A DNA stretch of 64,000 nt from JAEZDP01 sp044508265 (lineage in GTDB: Bacteria; Acidobacteriota; Vicinamibacteria; Vicinamibacterales; Vicinamibacteraceae): the NCBI GenBank assembly GCA_044508265.1, contig JBIQIB010000004.1:1-64000 (forward strand). Reading direction: 5' to 3'. Shown piece after piece: positions 1 through 10,418 of this stretch (position 1 is the stretch's first letter; each line of letters opens with the position of its first letter). Made by a program: the position numbers and the translations under genes. The notes under the pieces are model-generated. The model saw nothing but the letters and a program-made list of their open reading frames with translations. It was not told the origin of the DNA and did no database searches.

Positions 1-40
1 CCGCCGAAGCTCGCCCAAGGAGTGCGGCGAGCGAAGGCGG
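1..40. repeat. Imperfect hairpin at window edge, REP-like
   Basis: Bases 1-5 (CCGCC) pair with 36-40 (GGCGG), and 9-15 (GCTCGCC) pair with 26-32 (GGCGAGC). GAA faces GAA at 6-8 and 33-35, and the loop is 16-25. It may be cut by the window start. It lies about 80 bp before the adaptor gene and could be a dispersed repeat or the terminator of an upstream gene. The rest of 41-122 shows nothing recognisable. Confidence 0.45.
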
Positions 41-122
41 GCGTCACTCACCGTGCGCAGGCGGCCGTTGGCCGAATGCCGCGAACGATTGACCGACCCC
101 CTTCGTAGCCTCGCGTAGACCC

Positions 123-1361
123 GTGAACGACCTCAGCAGAGACCTGGCTTCGCTTCGCATCGACAGGGACTCACGTGCGCGGCCGCCGCGTGCCTGGGTC
201 CGCTGGGTGGCCCCTGCCATTGTCATCCTCGCCGGCGCCGCCGCCGTGTGGTGGTGGTTCGCCAGGGAGGGACCGGTGCCCGTGCAGGTGGCCGCGGTCG
301 AGACGCGCGGCGCAGCCGACACGACGGCCCGGGCCGTCCTCAACGCGTCGGGCTACGTCACGGCTCGGCGGCGGGCGACGGTGTCGTCGCGTGTGACCGG
401 CCGCGTCGCCGAAGTGCTCGTCGACGAGGGGATGTCCATCAGGCAGGGCCAGGTGCTCGCCCGCCTCGAGGACGACACAGCCCGGGCGTTGCTCGACGTG
501 GCCGAGGCCCAGCTCGCGGCAGCGCAGGCGCAGCTCGCCGAGACCGAGGTGCGTATTCGCGAGGCCGACCTGATGCTCACGCGCCAGCGCCGGCTGGCGG
601 CGGAGGGCATCGTGCCGGCCGCCGAGCTCGACACGGCCGGTGCGGAGTCGGAAGCGCTCCGGGCCAGGCTCGCCGCCGCGCGGCGCGAGGTGCACGTCGC
701 CGAACAGCAGGTGGCGCTGCGCCGCACCGACCTCGAGGACCTGGTGATCCGCGCACCCTTCAGCGGCAAGGCCATCTCCAAGGATGCGCAGCCCGGCGAG
801 ATGGTCTCACCGGTCTCCGCAGGCGGCGGGTTCACCCGCACCGGCATCTGCACGATCGTGGACATGTCGTCACTCGAGATCGAGGTGGACGTCAACGAGA
901 GCTACATCAACAGGGTCCACGACGGCCAGCCGGTGGAGGCCGTGCTCGACGCCTACCCCGACTGGCGCATCCCGGCGCACGTGATCACCGCCGTCCCTAC
1001 GGCCGATCGCCAGAAGGCGACCGTCCTGGTGCGCATCGCCTTCGACGAACTCGACCCGCGGCTGCTGCCGGACATGGGTGTGAAGGTGACGTTCCTCACA
1101 CCGGCCGACACCGCGACCGGCACGGCCGCGGCGGGCCCCTCCTTGTGGGTGCCCCGAAGCGCCGTCCGTCAGGAGGATGGCCAGGAGGTCGTCTACCGCG
1201 TGCAGGGCGGCAGGGCCGAGCGCCGTGCCGTGACCCTCGGCCGTACGGCAGATGCTTCCGTCGAGGTGCTTGCCGGGTTGACCACCACAGACCGCGTCGT
1301 CGTCGGCGTGCCCGAGACGCTGACGGATGGCGCCGCCATCGAGGAGACGACTCGCCCATGA
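123..1361 (+). CDS. Periplasmic adaptor (HlyD/MacA family) of an ABC efflux system
   Basis: This is a membrane-fusion protein that would link an inner-membrane MacB/FtsX-type transporter to the cell exterior. The 412-aa product has a short cytoplasmic N-terminus, one membrane anchor (about residues 28-46), a lipoyl-like half around 75-110 (GRVAEVLVDEGMSIRQGQVL), an Ala/Glu/Arg-rich helical hairpin (about 115-200), the second lipoyl half (IRAPFSGKAISKDAQPGEMV), then beta-barrel and membrane-proximal domains. The start is GTG at 123, placed just before the polar N-terminus. Its TGA stop overlaps the ATG of the ATPase gene (ATGA), so the two are translationally coupled. The substrate cannot be read from sequence; lipoproteins, peptides or macrolides are all possible for the family. 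Confidence 0.9.
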   Translation: MNDLSRDLASLRIDRDSRARPPRAWVRWVAPAIVILAGAAAVWWWFAREGPVPVQVAAVETRGAADTTARAVLNASGYVTARRRATVSSRVTGRVAEVLVDEGMSIRQGQVLARLEDDTARALLDVAEAQLAAAQAQLAETEVRIREADLMLTRQRRLAAEGIVPAAELDTAGAESEALRARLAAARREVHVAEQQVALRRTDLEDLVIRAPFSGKAISKDAQPGEMVSPVSAGGGFTRTGICTIVDMSSLEIEVDVNESYINRVHDGQPVEAVLDAYPDWRIPAHVITAVPTADRQKATVLVRIAFDELDPRLLPDMGVKVTFLTPADTATGTAAAGPSLWVPRSAVRQEDGQEVVYRVQGGRAERRAVTLGRTADASVEVLAGLTTTDRVVVGVPETLTDGAAIEETTRP

Positions 1362-2065
1362 CCAGCACTGCCCCCCTCGTCCGCGTTCGCGATCTCACGA
1401 AGGTCTACCACCGGGGCGCCGAGCGCATCGACGTCCTCCAGGGCGTGACGCTCGACATCCCGCCGGGCGACTTCATCGCCCTCATGGGGCCGTCCGGATC
1501 GGGCAAGACGACGCTGCTCAACCTGCTGGGCGGGCTCGACCGCCCGACGTCCGGCTCGATAGAGGTCGCAGGGCAGCGCGTCGATCAGCTCTCCGGCAAC
1601 GCGCTCGCCGCGTGGCGTGCGTCACACGTCGGGTTCGTGTTCCAGCTGTACAACCTGCTGCCTGTGCTCAACGCGCAGCGCAACGTGGAACTGCCGCTGC
1701 TGTTGACGAAGCTCTCGCGCGCCGAACGCCGGCGACGCGCCAGCGTCGCGCTGTCGGTGGTCGGTCTCGCGGAGCGCACGAACCACTATCCCCGCCAGCT
1801 GTCGGGTGGCCAGGAGCAGCGCGTCGGCATCGCCCGCGCCATCGTCACCGACCCGACGCTGCTGCTGTGCGACGAGCCGACGGGCGATCTCGACCGCAAG
1901 TCGGGTGACGAGATCCTCGCCCTGCTCCGCACGCTCAACCAGGAACATGGCAAGACCATCGTCATGGTGACGCACGACCCCCATGCAGCGGCGAGCGCGC
2001 GCCGCGTCGTCCACCTGGAGAAGGGCCTGCTCGTCACGGCGCCGTCGGAGGAGGTGACGGCATGA
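1358..2065 (+). CDS. ABC transporter ATPase, MacB/LolD type
   Basis: This 235-aa nucleotide-binding subunit powers the neighbouring FtsX-type permeases. It has Walker A GPSGSGKTT at residues 44-52, Q-loop FVFQLYNLL, signature LSGGQEQRV (QE instead of the more common QQ), Walker B LLLCDEPTGDLD and the switch histidine in MVTHDPHAA. The DEPTGDLD form is typical of the LolD/MacB/FtsE group. An upstream in-frame extension of the reading frame overlaps the adaptor gene and is not used. The ATG at 1358 overlaps the adaptor stop, and the gene end overlaps the next permease start by 4 bp, so the operon is tightly coupled. Confidence 0.92.
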   Translation: MTSTAPLVRVRDLTKVYHRGAERIDVLQGVTLDIPPGDFIALMGPSGSGKTTLLNLLGGLDRPTSGSIEVAGQRVDQLSGNALAAWRASHVGFVFQLYNLLPVLNAQRNVELPLLLTKLSRAERRRRASVALSVVGLAERTNHYPRQLSGGQEQRVGIARAIVTDPTLLLCDEPTGDLDRKSGDEILALLRTLNQEHGKTIVMVTHDPHAAASARRVVHLEKGLLVTAPSEEVTA

Positions 2066-3216
2066 AGTACCTGCACCTCGTGTGGCGCAGCCTGCTGCGG
2101 CGGAAGGTGCGCACGATCTTCACGGCACTTTCCATCCTCGTCGCGTTCCTGCTGTTCGGCGCGCTGATGGCCCTGCGCGGCGCGTTCTCGATGGGCGTCG
2201 ACCTCGCGGGCGCCGACAGGCTCGTGATGATCCAGAAGGTGTCGTTCATCCAGCCGCTGCCGCTCGCCTATCAGGGACGCATCGCGGCGGCCGAGGGCGT
2301 GGCGTCGGTGACGCACAGCTCGTGGTTCGGCGGCATCTACCAGGACCCGAGCAACTTCTTCGCGCAGATGGCGGTGGAGCCCGGGCCCTTCCTCGACATG
2401 TACCCCGAGTACGTCCTGCCGGACGAGCAGCGGCAGGCCTGGCTCGCCAACCGCACGGGCGCCATCATCGGCCGTGCGCTCGCGGAGCGCTTCGGCTGGC
2501 AGATCGGCGATCGCATCCCGCTGCAGGCCACGATCTGGCAGCAGCCCGGCGGCGGCGCCTGGGAGTTCACGATCGAGGGCATCTACGACGCCGGCGTCCA
2601 GGGCACCGACGTCTCGCAGATGTTCTTCCACTACGACTACCTCAACGAAGGCCGCGAGTTCGGCGCGGACCTCGTCGGCTGGTACGTCATCCGCGTGGAC
2701 AATCCCGACGAGGCGGATCGCGTGGCGCAGCGGCTCGACGCGATGTTCGCCAACTCGCCCTCCGAGACGAAGACGTCCACGGAGAAGGCCTTCGTGCAGG
2801 CGTTTGCCAGCCAGATCGGCGACATCGGCGCCATCATGATCGCCATCCTCGTCACCGTGCTGTTCACGATCCTGATCGTGGCGGGCAACACCATGGCACA
2901 GTCGATCCGCGAGCGCACCAACGAGCTGGCCGTTCTCAAGACGCTCGGCTTCACCGACGGCAAGGTGCTGGGCCTCGTCCTGCTGGAGTCGTGCCTGCTC
3001 GCCGTGATTGGCGGGGGTATCGGCCTCGCCCTTGCGTGGCTCGCCACACAGGGCGGCGACCCGACAGGCGGGTTGCTGCCGCCGTTCCGTCTGCCCCCGA
3101 GAGACCTCCTGCTCGGCGTGGGCCTGATCGTCGCCCTGGGCCTGGCCTCCGGCCTCGTCCCTGCGCTGCAGGCGCGGCGCCTGCGCATCGTCGACGCGCT
3201 GAGGAAGGGAGCCTGA
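2062..3216 (+). CDS. ABC transporter permease, FtsX/MacB family (1)
   Basis: This 384-aa membrane subunit has the MacB topology. One N-terminal transmembrane helix (about 21-42, after SLLRRKVRTIFTALSILV) is followed by a large periplasmic MacB_PCD-like domain (about 45-250) and then three C-terminal helices of the FtsX domain. The FtsX hallmark ERTNELAVLKTLGFTDGKVL precedes the second helix. The C-terminus PALQARRLRIVDALRK is a typical coupling tail. It overlaps the ATPase gene by 4 bp (ATGA) and ends 2 bp before a second permease, suggesting a heterodimeric transporter. Confidence 0.9.
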   Translation: MKYLHLVWRSLLRRKVRTIFTALSILVAFLLFGALMALRGAFSMGVDLAGADRLVMIQKVSFIQPLPLAYQGRIAAAEGVASVTHSSWFGGIYQDPSNFFAQMAVEPGPFLDMYPEYVLPDEQRQAWLANRTGAIIGRALAERFGWQIGDRIPLQATIWQQPGGGAWEFTIEGIYDAGVQGTDVSQMFFHYDYLNEGREFGADLVGWYVIRVDNPDEADRVAQRLDAMFANSPSETKTSTEKAFVQAFASQIGDIGAIMIAILVTVLFTILIVAGNTMAQSIRERTNELAVLKTLGFTDGKVLGLVLLESCLLAVIGGGIGLALAWLATQGGDPTGGLLPPFRLPPRDLLLGVGLIVALGLASGLVPALQARRLRIVDALRKGA

Positions 3217-3218
3217 CC

Positions 3219-4409
3219 ATGCTTCGCTGGCTGTCACAGAGTGTCGCCATCACCGCCGTGAACGCCCGCAGCATCACGCAGCGCCTCGGGTCGTCGGCTG
3301 TCGCCGTCATCGGCATCATGGGCGTGGTGGTGGTGTTCGTCGCCGTGCTGTCCATCGCGCAGGGATTCAGGGCCGCGATGACCACGGCGGGCGATCCGTC
3401 CACCATCGTCGTCATGCGCGCAGGCACCGACTCGGAGATGTCGAGCGTCCTCGTGCGCGAGCAGGCCCAGATCATCAAGGACGCGCCAGGCATCGCCCGC
3501 GGCTCTTCGGGACCGAAGGCCTCGGCGGAGCTCTTCGTCGTCGTCAACCATCCCAAGAAGTCGACGGGGCTCGATGCCAACGTTCCACTGCGGGGCGTCG
3601 AGCCCGGCGCCTTCGAGGTGCGCGAGAAGGTACGAATCGTGGAAGGCCGGCGGTTCGAGCCGGGGCGGAACGAGATCATCGTCGGCCGCGCCGCGGCCGG
3701 GCAGTTCTCGGGTCTCGAGGTGGGGCGGTCGGTCCGCTGGGGGGAGAACGACTGGCAGGTCGTCGGACACTTCGAGGCCGGCGGCAGCGTCTCGGAATCG
3801 GAGATCTGGACCGACGCGCTCGTGCTGCAGGGCGCCTACCGCCGCGGCGACACCTTCCAGTCGGTGTACGTGACGCTGACCTCGCCCGACGGTCTCCAGG
3901 CCTTCGAAGACACGCTGACCACCGACCCGCGCCTGAACGTGATGGTGGAGCGCGAGACCGACTACCTCGCCGCGCAGTCCACGGTGCTGCGGACACTCAT
4001 CACGAGCGTCGGCGTGACGATCGCCGGCCTCATGGCGATTGGGGCGATCTTCGGCGCAGTGAACACGATGTACAACGCCGTGGCCAGCCGCACGCGCGAG
4101 ATCGCCACGCTTCGAGCGCTCGGGTTCGGCGCGTTCCCCATTGTCGTGTCGGTGCTGGCGGAAGCGACGCTGCTCGCGCTCATCGGCGGCCTCGCCGGTG
4201 GGCTGCTGGCGTGGGCGGTCTTCGACGGGTACCAGACGTCCACGATCAACTGGCAGTCGTTCAGCCAGGTGGCCTTCGCGTTCCGGGTGACGCCGCAACT
4301 GCTCGCGCAGGGGCTGATCTGCGCCGTCGGTATGGGGCTGCTGGGCGGGCTGCTGCCCGCCATCCGCGCCGCCCGCCTCCCGATCGTGACGGCATTGCGC
4401 GACCTCTGA
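3219..4409 (+). CDS. ABC transporter permease, FtsX/MacB family (2)
   Basis: This 396-aa protein is the second FtsX-type subunit, with the same one-plus-three helix plan. It has a TM near 22-45 (AVAVIGIMGVVVVFVAVLS), a periplasmic domain, then SRTREIATLRALGFGAFPIV before the C-terminal helices, ending in AIRAARLPIVTALRDL. The ATG at 3219 follows the first permease stop by 2 bp. An in-frame extension reaching back to about 2082 lies inside the first permease and is a shadow. The two permeases differ in sequence, so they probably pair as a heterodimer with the adaptor and ATPase. Confidence 0.9.
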   Translation: MLRWLSQSVAITAVNARSITQRLGSSAVAVIGIMGVVVVFVAVLSIAQGFRAAMTTAGDPSTIVVMRAGTDSEMSSVLVREQAQIIKDAPGIARGSSGPKASAELFVVVNHPKKSTGLDANVPLRGVEPGAFEVREKVRIVEGRRFEPGRNEIIVGRAAAGQFSGLEVGRSVRWGENDWQVVGHFEAGGSVSESEIWTDALVLQGAYRRGDTFQSVYVTLTSPDGLQAFEDTLTTDPRLNVMVERETDYLAAQSTVLRTLITSVGVTIAGLMAIGAIFGAVNTMYNAVASRTREIATLRALGFGAFPIVVSVLAEATLLALIGGLAGGLLAWAVFDGYQTSTINWQSFSQVAFAFRVTPQLLAQGLICAVGMGLLGGLLPAIRAARLPIVTALRDL

Positions 4410-4421
4410 GCCCTTCTCCAG

Positions 4422-4459
4422 GCCGTGCGTCGCGCCGACGTTCGACGCGGCGCACGGGC
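4422..4459. terminator. Strong hairpin between converging genes
   Basis: Arms 4422-4434 (GCCGTGCGTCGCG) and 4446-4459 form 13 pairs, including one G-U, with G4456 bulged and an 11-nt loop. It lies between the 3' ends of the efflux operon and the TIM-barrel gene and could terminate both. There is no T-tract, so function is inferred from stem strength and position. Confidence 0.45.
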
Positions 4460-4493
4460 TGAGGCAGGGGCGTCGGCGCGATGCGGAGGCCCG

Positions 4494-5429
4494 TCAGGCG
4501 AGCGGCTTCTCGCCCGCGAGGATGCGGTCGATGCGTGTTGCCACGTCGGCGAGATAGGCCCTGTCGCCGCCGCGAATTTCCGGCGTCACGTACCCGTCGT
4601 ATCCCACGTCGCGCATCGCCGCCCGCACCGCTGGCCAGTCGATGTCACCCTCCCCGAGGTGGACGAACCCGAAGGTGCCGTTGCGGCGATCGAGCTTGAA
4701 GTCCTTCAGGTGCACCTTGTTGAAGCGCGGCCCCAGGGTGCGGATCCAGTCCTGCGGATAGCCGTACAGCACGACGTTGCCCACGTCGAAGTACGCTGAC
4801 ACCCACTCCGACCGGAAATCGTCGACGTACTGCACCATCTCGAGCGGACTCAGGAGGAACTTGTTCCACACCTCCTCGATGCCGACGATTACCTTGTGCT
4901 GCTCGGCATAGGGAAGGATGCGCTCACGAATGACCTTCACCGAGCGCGTCCAGGCATCCTGGTAGCTCGTCTGGGCATCGACGACGGCAGGCACGAGCAG
5001 CACGGTGTCGGCGCCCCACAGGCGGGCGTTGCGAATCGACACCTCCATCCCTTTCACGCACGCGTCGACGACGGCAGGGTCGGCCGACGACACGGGATTC
5101 TCCCAGTGCCCGCTGTTCATCACCGAGTGGATGGGCAACCCGGCCTTCTGCGACGCCGCGGCCACCTGCTCCGCCTCGCGTTCGTCGGTCATGGTGCGCA
5201 TTTCCACGGCCTCGAACCCGAGCTCCTTCGCGAGGGCGAACCGCTGCTCGTACGACATGTCGCGTGGCAGCATCGAGATCAGGATGGCCTTCTTCGGCGA
5301 TCCGCCGGGCGCTGCCGCACGCCGGGCGGGCTGCGCCGCCGCGACGGTGTGCTGTGTGAGGCCATGGGCGGCGATGGCGGCCGTCGCCGTGGTCGAGGCG
5401 CGCAGGAAGTCTCGGCGTGTGGTGCTCAT
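4494..5429 (-). CDS. Tat-exported sugar phosphate isomerase/epimerase-like TIM barrel protein
   Basis: The 311-aa product begins with a twin-arginine signal (TTRRDFLRAS, then a hydrophobic Ala-rich stretch to about residue 32). It continues as an AP-endonuclease-2/xylose-isomerase-like barrel. Recognisable pieces are ELGFEAVEMRT, SVMNSGHWENP, GIEEVWNKFLLSP, AYFDVGNV, KVHLKDFK and HLGEGDIDWPAV. These carry the Glu, Asp and His residues that bind the divalent metal in this fold. The substrate is unknown; exported members are common in Acidobacteriota and Planctomycetota and are often linked to sugar or inositol catabolism. It diverges from the LOR/SDH-like gene. Confidence 0.82.
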   Translation of the reverse strand: MSTTRRDFLRASTTATAAIAAHGLTQHTVAAAQPARRAAAPGGSPKKAILISMLPRDMSYEQRFALAKELGFEAVEMRTMTDEREAEQVAAASQKAGLPIHSVMNSGHWENPVSSADPAVVDACVKGMEVSIRNARLWGADTVLLVPAVVDAQTSYQDAWTRSVKVIRERILPYAEQHKVIVGIEEVWNKFLLSPLEMVQYVDDFRSEWVSAYFDVGNVVLYGYPQDWIRTLGPRFNKVHLKDFKLDRRNGTFGFVHLGEGDIDWPAVRAAMRDVGYDGYVTPEIRGGDRAYLADVATRIDRILAGEKPLA

Positions 5430-5435
5430 TGGCAG

Positions 5436-5441
5436 ATTCTA
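5436..5441 (-). promoter_or_regulatory. Putative -10 box (TAGAAT), leaderless
   Basis: On the minus strand TAGAAT (5 of 6 to TATAAT) lies 6 nt before the ATG at 5429. That places the expected transcription start at or next to the start codon. No good -35 box is seen. Confidence 0.4.
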
Positions 5442-5489
5442 ACGCCTGAAGCCGGCCGCGGTTCGCGATGGTCGCTCCCACCCTGCTGG

Positions 5490-5495
5490 TACACT
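5490..5495 (+). promoter_or_regulatory. Putative -10 box (TACACT), leaderless
   Basis: TACACT lies 6 nt before the ATG at 5502, and no Shine-Dalgarno sequence fits between. This mirrors the divergent gene and suggests a leaderless mRNA. Confidence 0.4.
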
Positions 5496-5501
5496 CGCGG
5501 C

Positions 5502-6728
5502 ATGCCCGCGCCGAGCCATCCGCACGCCGCCGTCGTCGAAGCCACGGGTCACCTGATCGACTCCGGCCTGCTCAACACGATCTTCGATACCGTCATCGCC
5601 CACGAGGGCTCGTTCGAGGTGCAGCGCTTCGACATCGGCCGCACCAACGACGACGAGTCGCGGCTGGAACTGCGCGTCTCGACGCGTGAAGAGGCGGCAC
5701 TGGAGCGGCTGCTCGAAGCGCTGCTGCCGCTCGGCTGCACGACCACCGAACAGCGTGACGCCCTGCTGCGCGAGGCCGACATGGACGGCGCGGTGCCCGA
5801 AGACTTCTATTCGACGACGAACCACCGCACGGCGGTGCGCGTGGACGGCAGGTGGATCGACGTCGAGAAGCAGCGGATGGACGCCATCATCGTCGTCGAG
5901 GGCGGCCGCGCCAGCTGTCGGAAGCTGCGCGACGTGCGCCGCGGCGAGCGCGTGGTGTGCGGCACCGACGGTGTCCGGGTCAGTCCGGAGTTCCAGGAGC
6001 GCGACAGGCAGCATTTCGCGTTCATGGCCAACGACATCTCGTCGGAGCGGCGCGTCGAGGCCAGCGTCGCGCGAATCGCGGCGTTGATGCGCGAGACGCG
6101 CCGGCGCGGCGAGCGGATCGTGTTCGTCGCCGGGCCCGTCGTCGTCCACACGGGCGGCGCGCCCTACTTCAGCGAGCTGATTCGGGCCGGGTGGGTGGAC
6201 GCGCTGCTCGCGGGCAACGCGATAGCGGTACACGACATCGAGTCGCAGTTCTTCGGCACGTCGCTCGGCGTAGACCTGGCGAAGGGCGCCCCTGTGCACG
6301 AAGGCCACAAGCACCACATGAAGGCCATCAACAGGATCAACAGGGCCGGCGGCATCGTGCCTGCCGTCGAGAAGGGCGTGCTGACGGGCGGCGTGATGTA
6401 CGACATCGTCAAGCAGCGCGTGCCGTTCGTGCTCGCCGGCAGCATCCGCGACGACGGCCCGCTGCGCGACACGCTGATGGACCTCGTGGAGGCGCAGGAT
6501 CGCTATGCCGACCTGCTCGAGAACGCGGGCATGGTGCTGATGCTCTCGTCGATGCTCCACGCGATCGGCGTGGGCAACATGCTGCCGTCGTGGGTGAAGG
6601 TCGTCTGCGTCGACATCAACCCGGCCGTCGTGACGAAGCTCTCGGATCGCGGCTCGGCACAGACGGTGGGCGTGGTCACCGACGTGGGGCTGTTCCTCAA
6701 GCAGCTCGCGCACCAGCTCACGGCCTGA
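5502..6728 (+). CDS. LOR/SDH-family (TIGR00300-like) conserved protein
   Basis: The 408-aa product has an N-terminal LOR/SDH-type domain (about 1-110, with SFEVQRFDIGRTNDDESRL) and a middle domain with NHRTAVRVDGRWIDVEKQRMD. The C-terminal half looks Rossmann-like (IVFVAGPVVVHTGG, AGNAIAVHDIESQFFGTSLG, VLMLSSMLHAIGVGN, VCVDINPAVVTKL). I recall this architecture from the TIGR00300 family. Archaeal relatives have been reported as ornithine cyclodeaminases, and the C-terminal part of cyanobacterial AgrE is related. The function here is therefore likely amino-acid metabolism but unproven. The ATG at 5502 is chosen because the family N-terminus begins there; the open frame extends upstream across the divergent gene without support. 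Confidence 0.8.
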   Translation: MPAPSHPHAAVVEATGHLIDSGLLNTIFDTVIAHEGSFEVQRFDIGRTNDDESRLELRVSTREEAALERLLEALLPLGCTTTEQRDALLREADMDGAVPEDFYSTTNHRTAVRVDGRWIDVEKQRMDAIIVVEGGRASCRKLRDVRRGERVVCGTDGVRVSPEFQERDRQHFAFMANDISSERRVEASVARIAALMRETRRRGERIVFVAGPVVVHTGGAPYFSELIRAGWVDALLAGNAIAVHDIESQFFGTSLGVDLAKGAPVHEGHKHHMKAINRINRAGGIVPAVEKGVLTGGVMYDIVKQRVPFVLAGSIRDDGPLRDTLMDLVEAQDRYADLLENAGMVLMLSSMLHAIGVGNMLPSWVKVVCVDINPAVVTKLSDRGSAQTVGVVTDVGLFLKQLAHQLTA

Positions 6729-6771
6729 CGGGGAGCCTGGCCGGGCCGGCGGTGACCGGCGTGCGCTTCGC

Positions 6772-7071
6772 CTATCGTCCGGGCACGCCGAGGAACCCGC
6801 GCGTGAGGTAGTCGCTCATCGTGATGGCGACGAGAATGCCGAGGAACAGGAAGCCCGTGAACGCGGTGACCTGGACGAGGCGCGGCGAGTACTTCACGTG
6901 CATGAAGTACAGGATGACGAGCATCGCCTTTGCGACGGCGATCGCCAGGGCCACCGGCAGGTTCAGGATGCCCATGTCGACGTACGCCACCGCCACCGTC
7001 AGGACGGTGAGTCCCATCAGGGCGGCGAAGATCGTGTAGTAGAGCGATTTCGGAGCGACGTGGCCAGACAT
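6772..7071 (-). CDS. ctaF: Cytochrome c oxidase subunit IV (caa3 type)
   Basis: This small 99-aa membrane protein has three hydrophobic segments (about 10-31, 37-57, 66-90). The motif AMLVILYFMHVKYSPRL is characteristic of prokaryotic subunit IV (COX4_pro). It is the last gene of the respiratory operon, 15 bp after subunit III. It is not catalytic and probably stabilises the oxidase. Confidence 0.9.
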   Translation of the reverse strand: MSGHVAPKSLYYTIFAALMGLTVLTVAVAYVDMGILNLPVALAIAVAKAMLVILYFMHVKYSPRLVQVTAFTGFLFLGILVAITMSDYLTRGFLGVPGR

Positions 7072-7086
7072 TCGGTTCCTTGACGG

Positions 7087-7755
7087 CTAGTGGATCAGGT
7101 ACAGCAACGGGAACAGGAAAATCCAGACGATGTCGATGAAGTGCCAGTACAGGCCGAACATCTCGACGGGCGTGTAGTAGTGCTCGTCGAAGCGTCCGCG
7201 CCTGGCCTTCAGGATGATCGGGATCATGACGCCGGCGCCGATGATCATGTGCGTGGCGTGCAGTCCCGTCATCGCGAAGTACAGCGAGAAGTAGATCTCG
7301 GCGCCTCCTGCCAGGGCCGCGTCGTGGAACTGGAAGTGCTCGCCAGGCACCAGGTGGTGGGCGAACTTGTCCGAGTACTCGACCACCTTCACGCCAAGGA
7401 AGATTGAGCCCAGCACCAGCGTCGCCACGAGGAAGAACACCGTGGCACTGCGCTGGCTGGTCTGCGCCGCCCGCACCGCGAGGGCCATGGTCAGCGAGCT
7501 GAGGATCAGGACCGCCGTGTTGCCGGCCCCCAGCGGGATGCTCAGTTCATGGCTGGCGGCCTGGAAGGCGTCGCCGTACATCCAGCGGTACAGGATGTAG
7601 GCCATGAACAGGCCACCGAAGAACAGCACCTCGGTGAGCAGGAACATCCACATGCCCAGCGTCGAGGCATGCTGCTGCTGGTCCAGCGTGTCGAAGTGGT
7701 GCTGCAGCGCCGGATGATGGGGGTGCGCGTCGTGCGTCGAGACGTCGACAGTCAC
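7087..7755 (-). CDS. ctaE: Cytochrome c oxidase subunit III
   Basis: The 222-aa protein has a histidine-rich cytoplasmic N-terminus (DAHPHHPALQHHFD), then TLGMWMFLLTEVLFFGGLF and further membrane helices. The subunit III signatures GLHATHMIIG and LYWHFIDIVWIFLFPLLYL are present. It starts immediately after the subunit I stop (7755/7756), so the two are co-transcribed. The role is structural, in stable proton-pumping turnover of subunit I. Confidence 0.93.
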   Translation of the reverse strand: MTVDVSTHDAHPHHPALQHHFDTLDQQQHASTLGMWMFLLTEVLFFGGLFMAYILYRWMYGDAFQAASHELSIPLGAGNTAVLILSSLTMALAVRAAQTSQRSATVFFLVATLVLGSIFLGVKVVEYSDKFAHHLVPGEHFQFHDAALAGGAEIYFSLYFAMTGLHATHMIIGAGVMIPIILKARRGRFDEHYYTPVEMFGLYWHFIDIVWIFLFPLLYLIH

Positions 7756-9408
<1,653 letters not shown>

Positions 9409-9416
9409 GCTGCCCC

Positions 9417-10409
9417 CTAGTTGCTCGCCGTCCCGGCCGCGGGCGCGGCCGATGCGGCCGTCGCGGCGGCGCCGCCGTTCAGCGACTTGATGTAGGCGAT
9501 GAGTGCCGCGATCCCTTCCTCGCTCACCTGGCCCTGGTAGGTGGGCATCAGCGGCGGGTATCCGGCCACCATTCGGGCCGTCGGGTTGAGAATCGACTCG
9601 CGCAGGTAGGCCTCGTCGGCGACGACGGTCTCGCCGTTGGCCAGCTGCACCGACGTGCCGAAGACACCCGTCAGGTCGGGGCCCCGGCCTGCCGAGTCAC
9701 CGCGATGGCACGTGACGCAGCCGAGCTGTGTGAACAGCTGCTCGCCGGCCTCTGGCAGCGTCGCCTGCGTCGGCTGGACGCCTCCGGACGCCAGCCACTC
9801 CTGGAAGTCCTGCTGGCTCAGCGCGACGACGCGCCCGATCATGCCGGAGTGCTGCGTGCCGCAGTACTCGGCGCAGAACAGGTGATGCTCGCCGGGCTCC
9901 TGCACCTCGAACCACATCGTGGTGGTGCGGCCCGGCACCGCGTCCATCTTCGTGCGGAACGCCGGGACGAAGTAGCTGTGGATGACGTCCTCAGACGAGA
10001 TGAGCAGCTTGATGGGCTGCCCGACCGGCACGTGCAGCTCGTTGATCTCGCGCTGTCCCGTGATGTGCTGCGCCTTCCACATCCACCGCTTGCCGATGAC
10101 GTAAATCTCCATCGCGTCGGCGGGCGGCTTCGCCATGGCGAAGTACACGTTGGTGCCCCATACGAACATCGACAGCGCGATCATCAGCGGGATGGCCGTC
10201 CACACGACCTCGAGGGCCGTGCTGCCGTGGATGTTGGCGCCCACTTCGTCGTGAGTCCGCCGCCGGTACTTCACGGCGAACACGATCACGAGCGCCGCGA
10301 CCAGCACCAGGAAGAATGCCGAGACGGCCAGCATGTAGAAGTACAGGCCGTCCACGCGGCCTGCCATCGTGGAGGCCTGCGTCGGGAACAAGTTGAAGGA
10401 GCCACCCAT
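9417..10409 (-). CDS. ctaC: Cytochrome c oxidase subunit II fused to cytochrome c (caa3)
   Basis: The 330-aa product has two membrane helices (about 22-45 and 66-86) and a periplasmic cupredoxin domain with the CuA motif (HSYFVPAFR, then CAEYCGTQHSGM). A C-terminal cytochrome c domain carries CVTCHRGD as haem site, with a distal Met ligand region (PPLMPTYQG). Fusion of cytochrome c to subunit II defines caa3 oxidases, so no separate soluble cytochrome c is required. It ends in an Ala-rich tail. Confidence 0.95.
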   Translation of the reverse strand: MGGSFNLFPTQASTMAGRVDGLYFYMLAVSAFFLVLVAALVIVFAVKYRRRTHDEVGANIHGSTALEVVWTAIPLMIALSMFVWGTNVYFAMAKPPADAMEIYVIGKRWMWKAQHITGQREINELHVPVGQPIKLLISSEDVIHSYFVPAFRTKMDAVPGRTTTMWFEVQEPGEHHLFCAEYCGTQHSGMIGRVVALSQQDFQEWLASGGVQPTQATLPEAGEQLFTQLGCVTCHRGDSAGRGPDLTGVFGTSVQLANGETVVADEAYLRESILNPTARMVAGYPPLMPTYQGQVSEEGIAALIAYIKSLNGGAAATAASAAPAAGTASN

Positions 10410-10418
10410 AGCCAGTGC

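Noticed and set aside
1786..3237. 483-codon minus-strand frame opposite the first FtsX permease
   Set aside because: Shadow frame of GC-rich coding sequence, without start context or recognisable domain.
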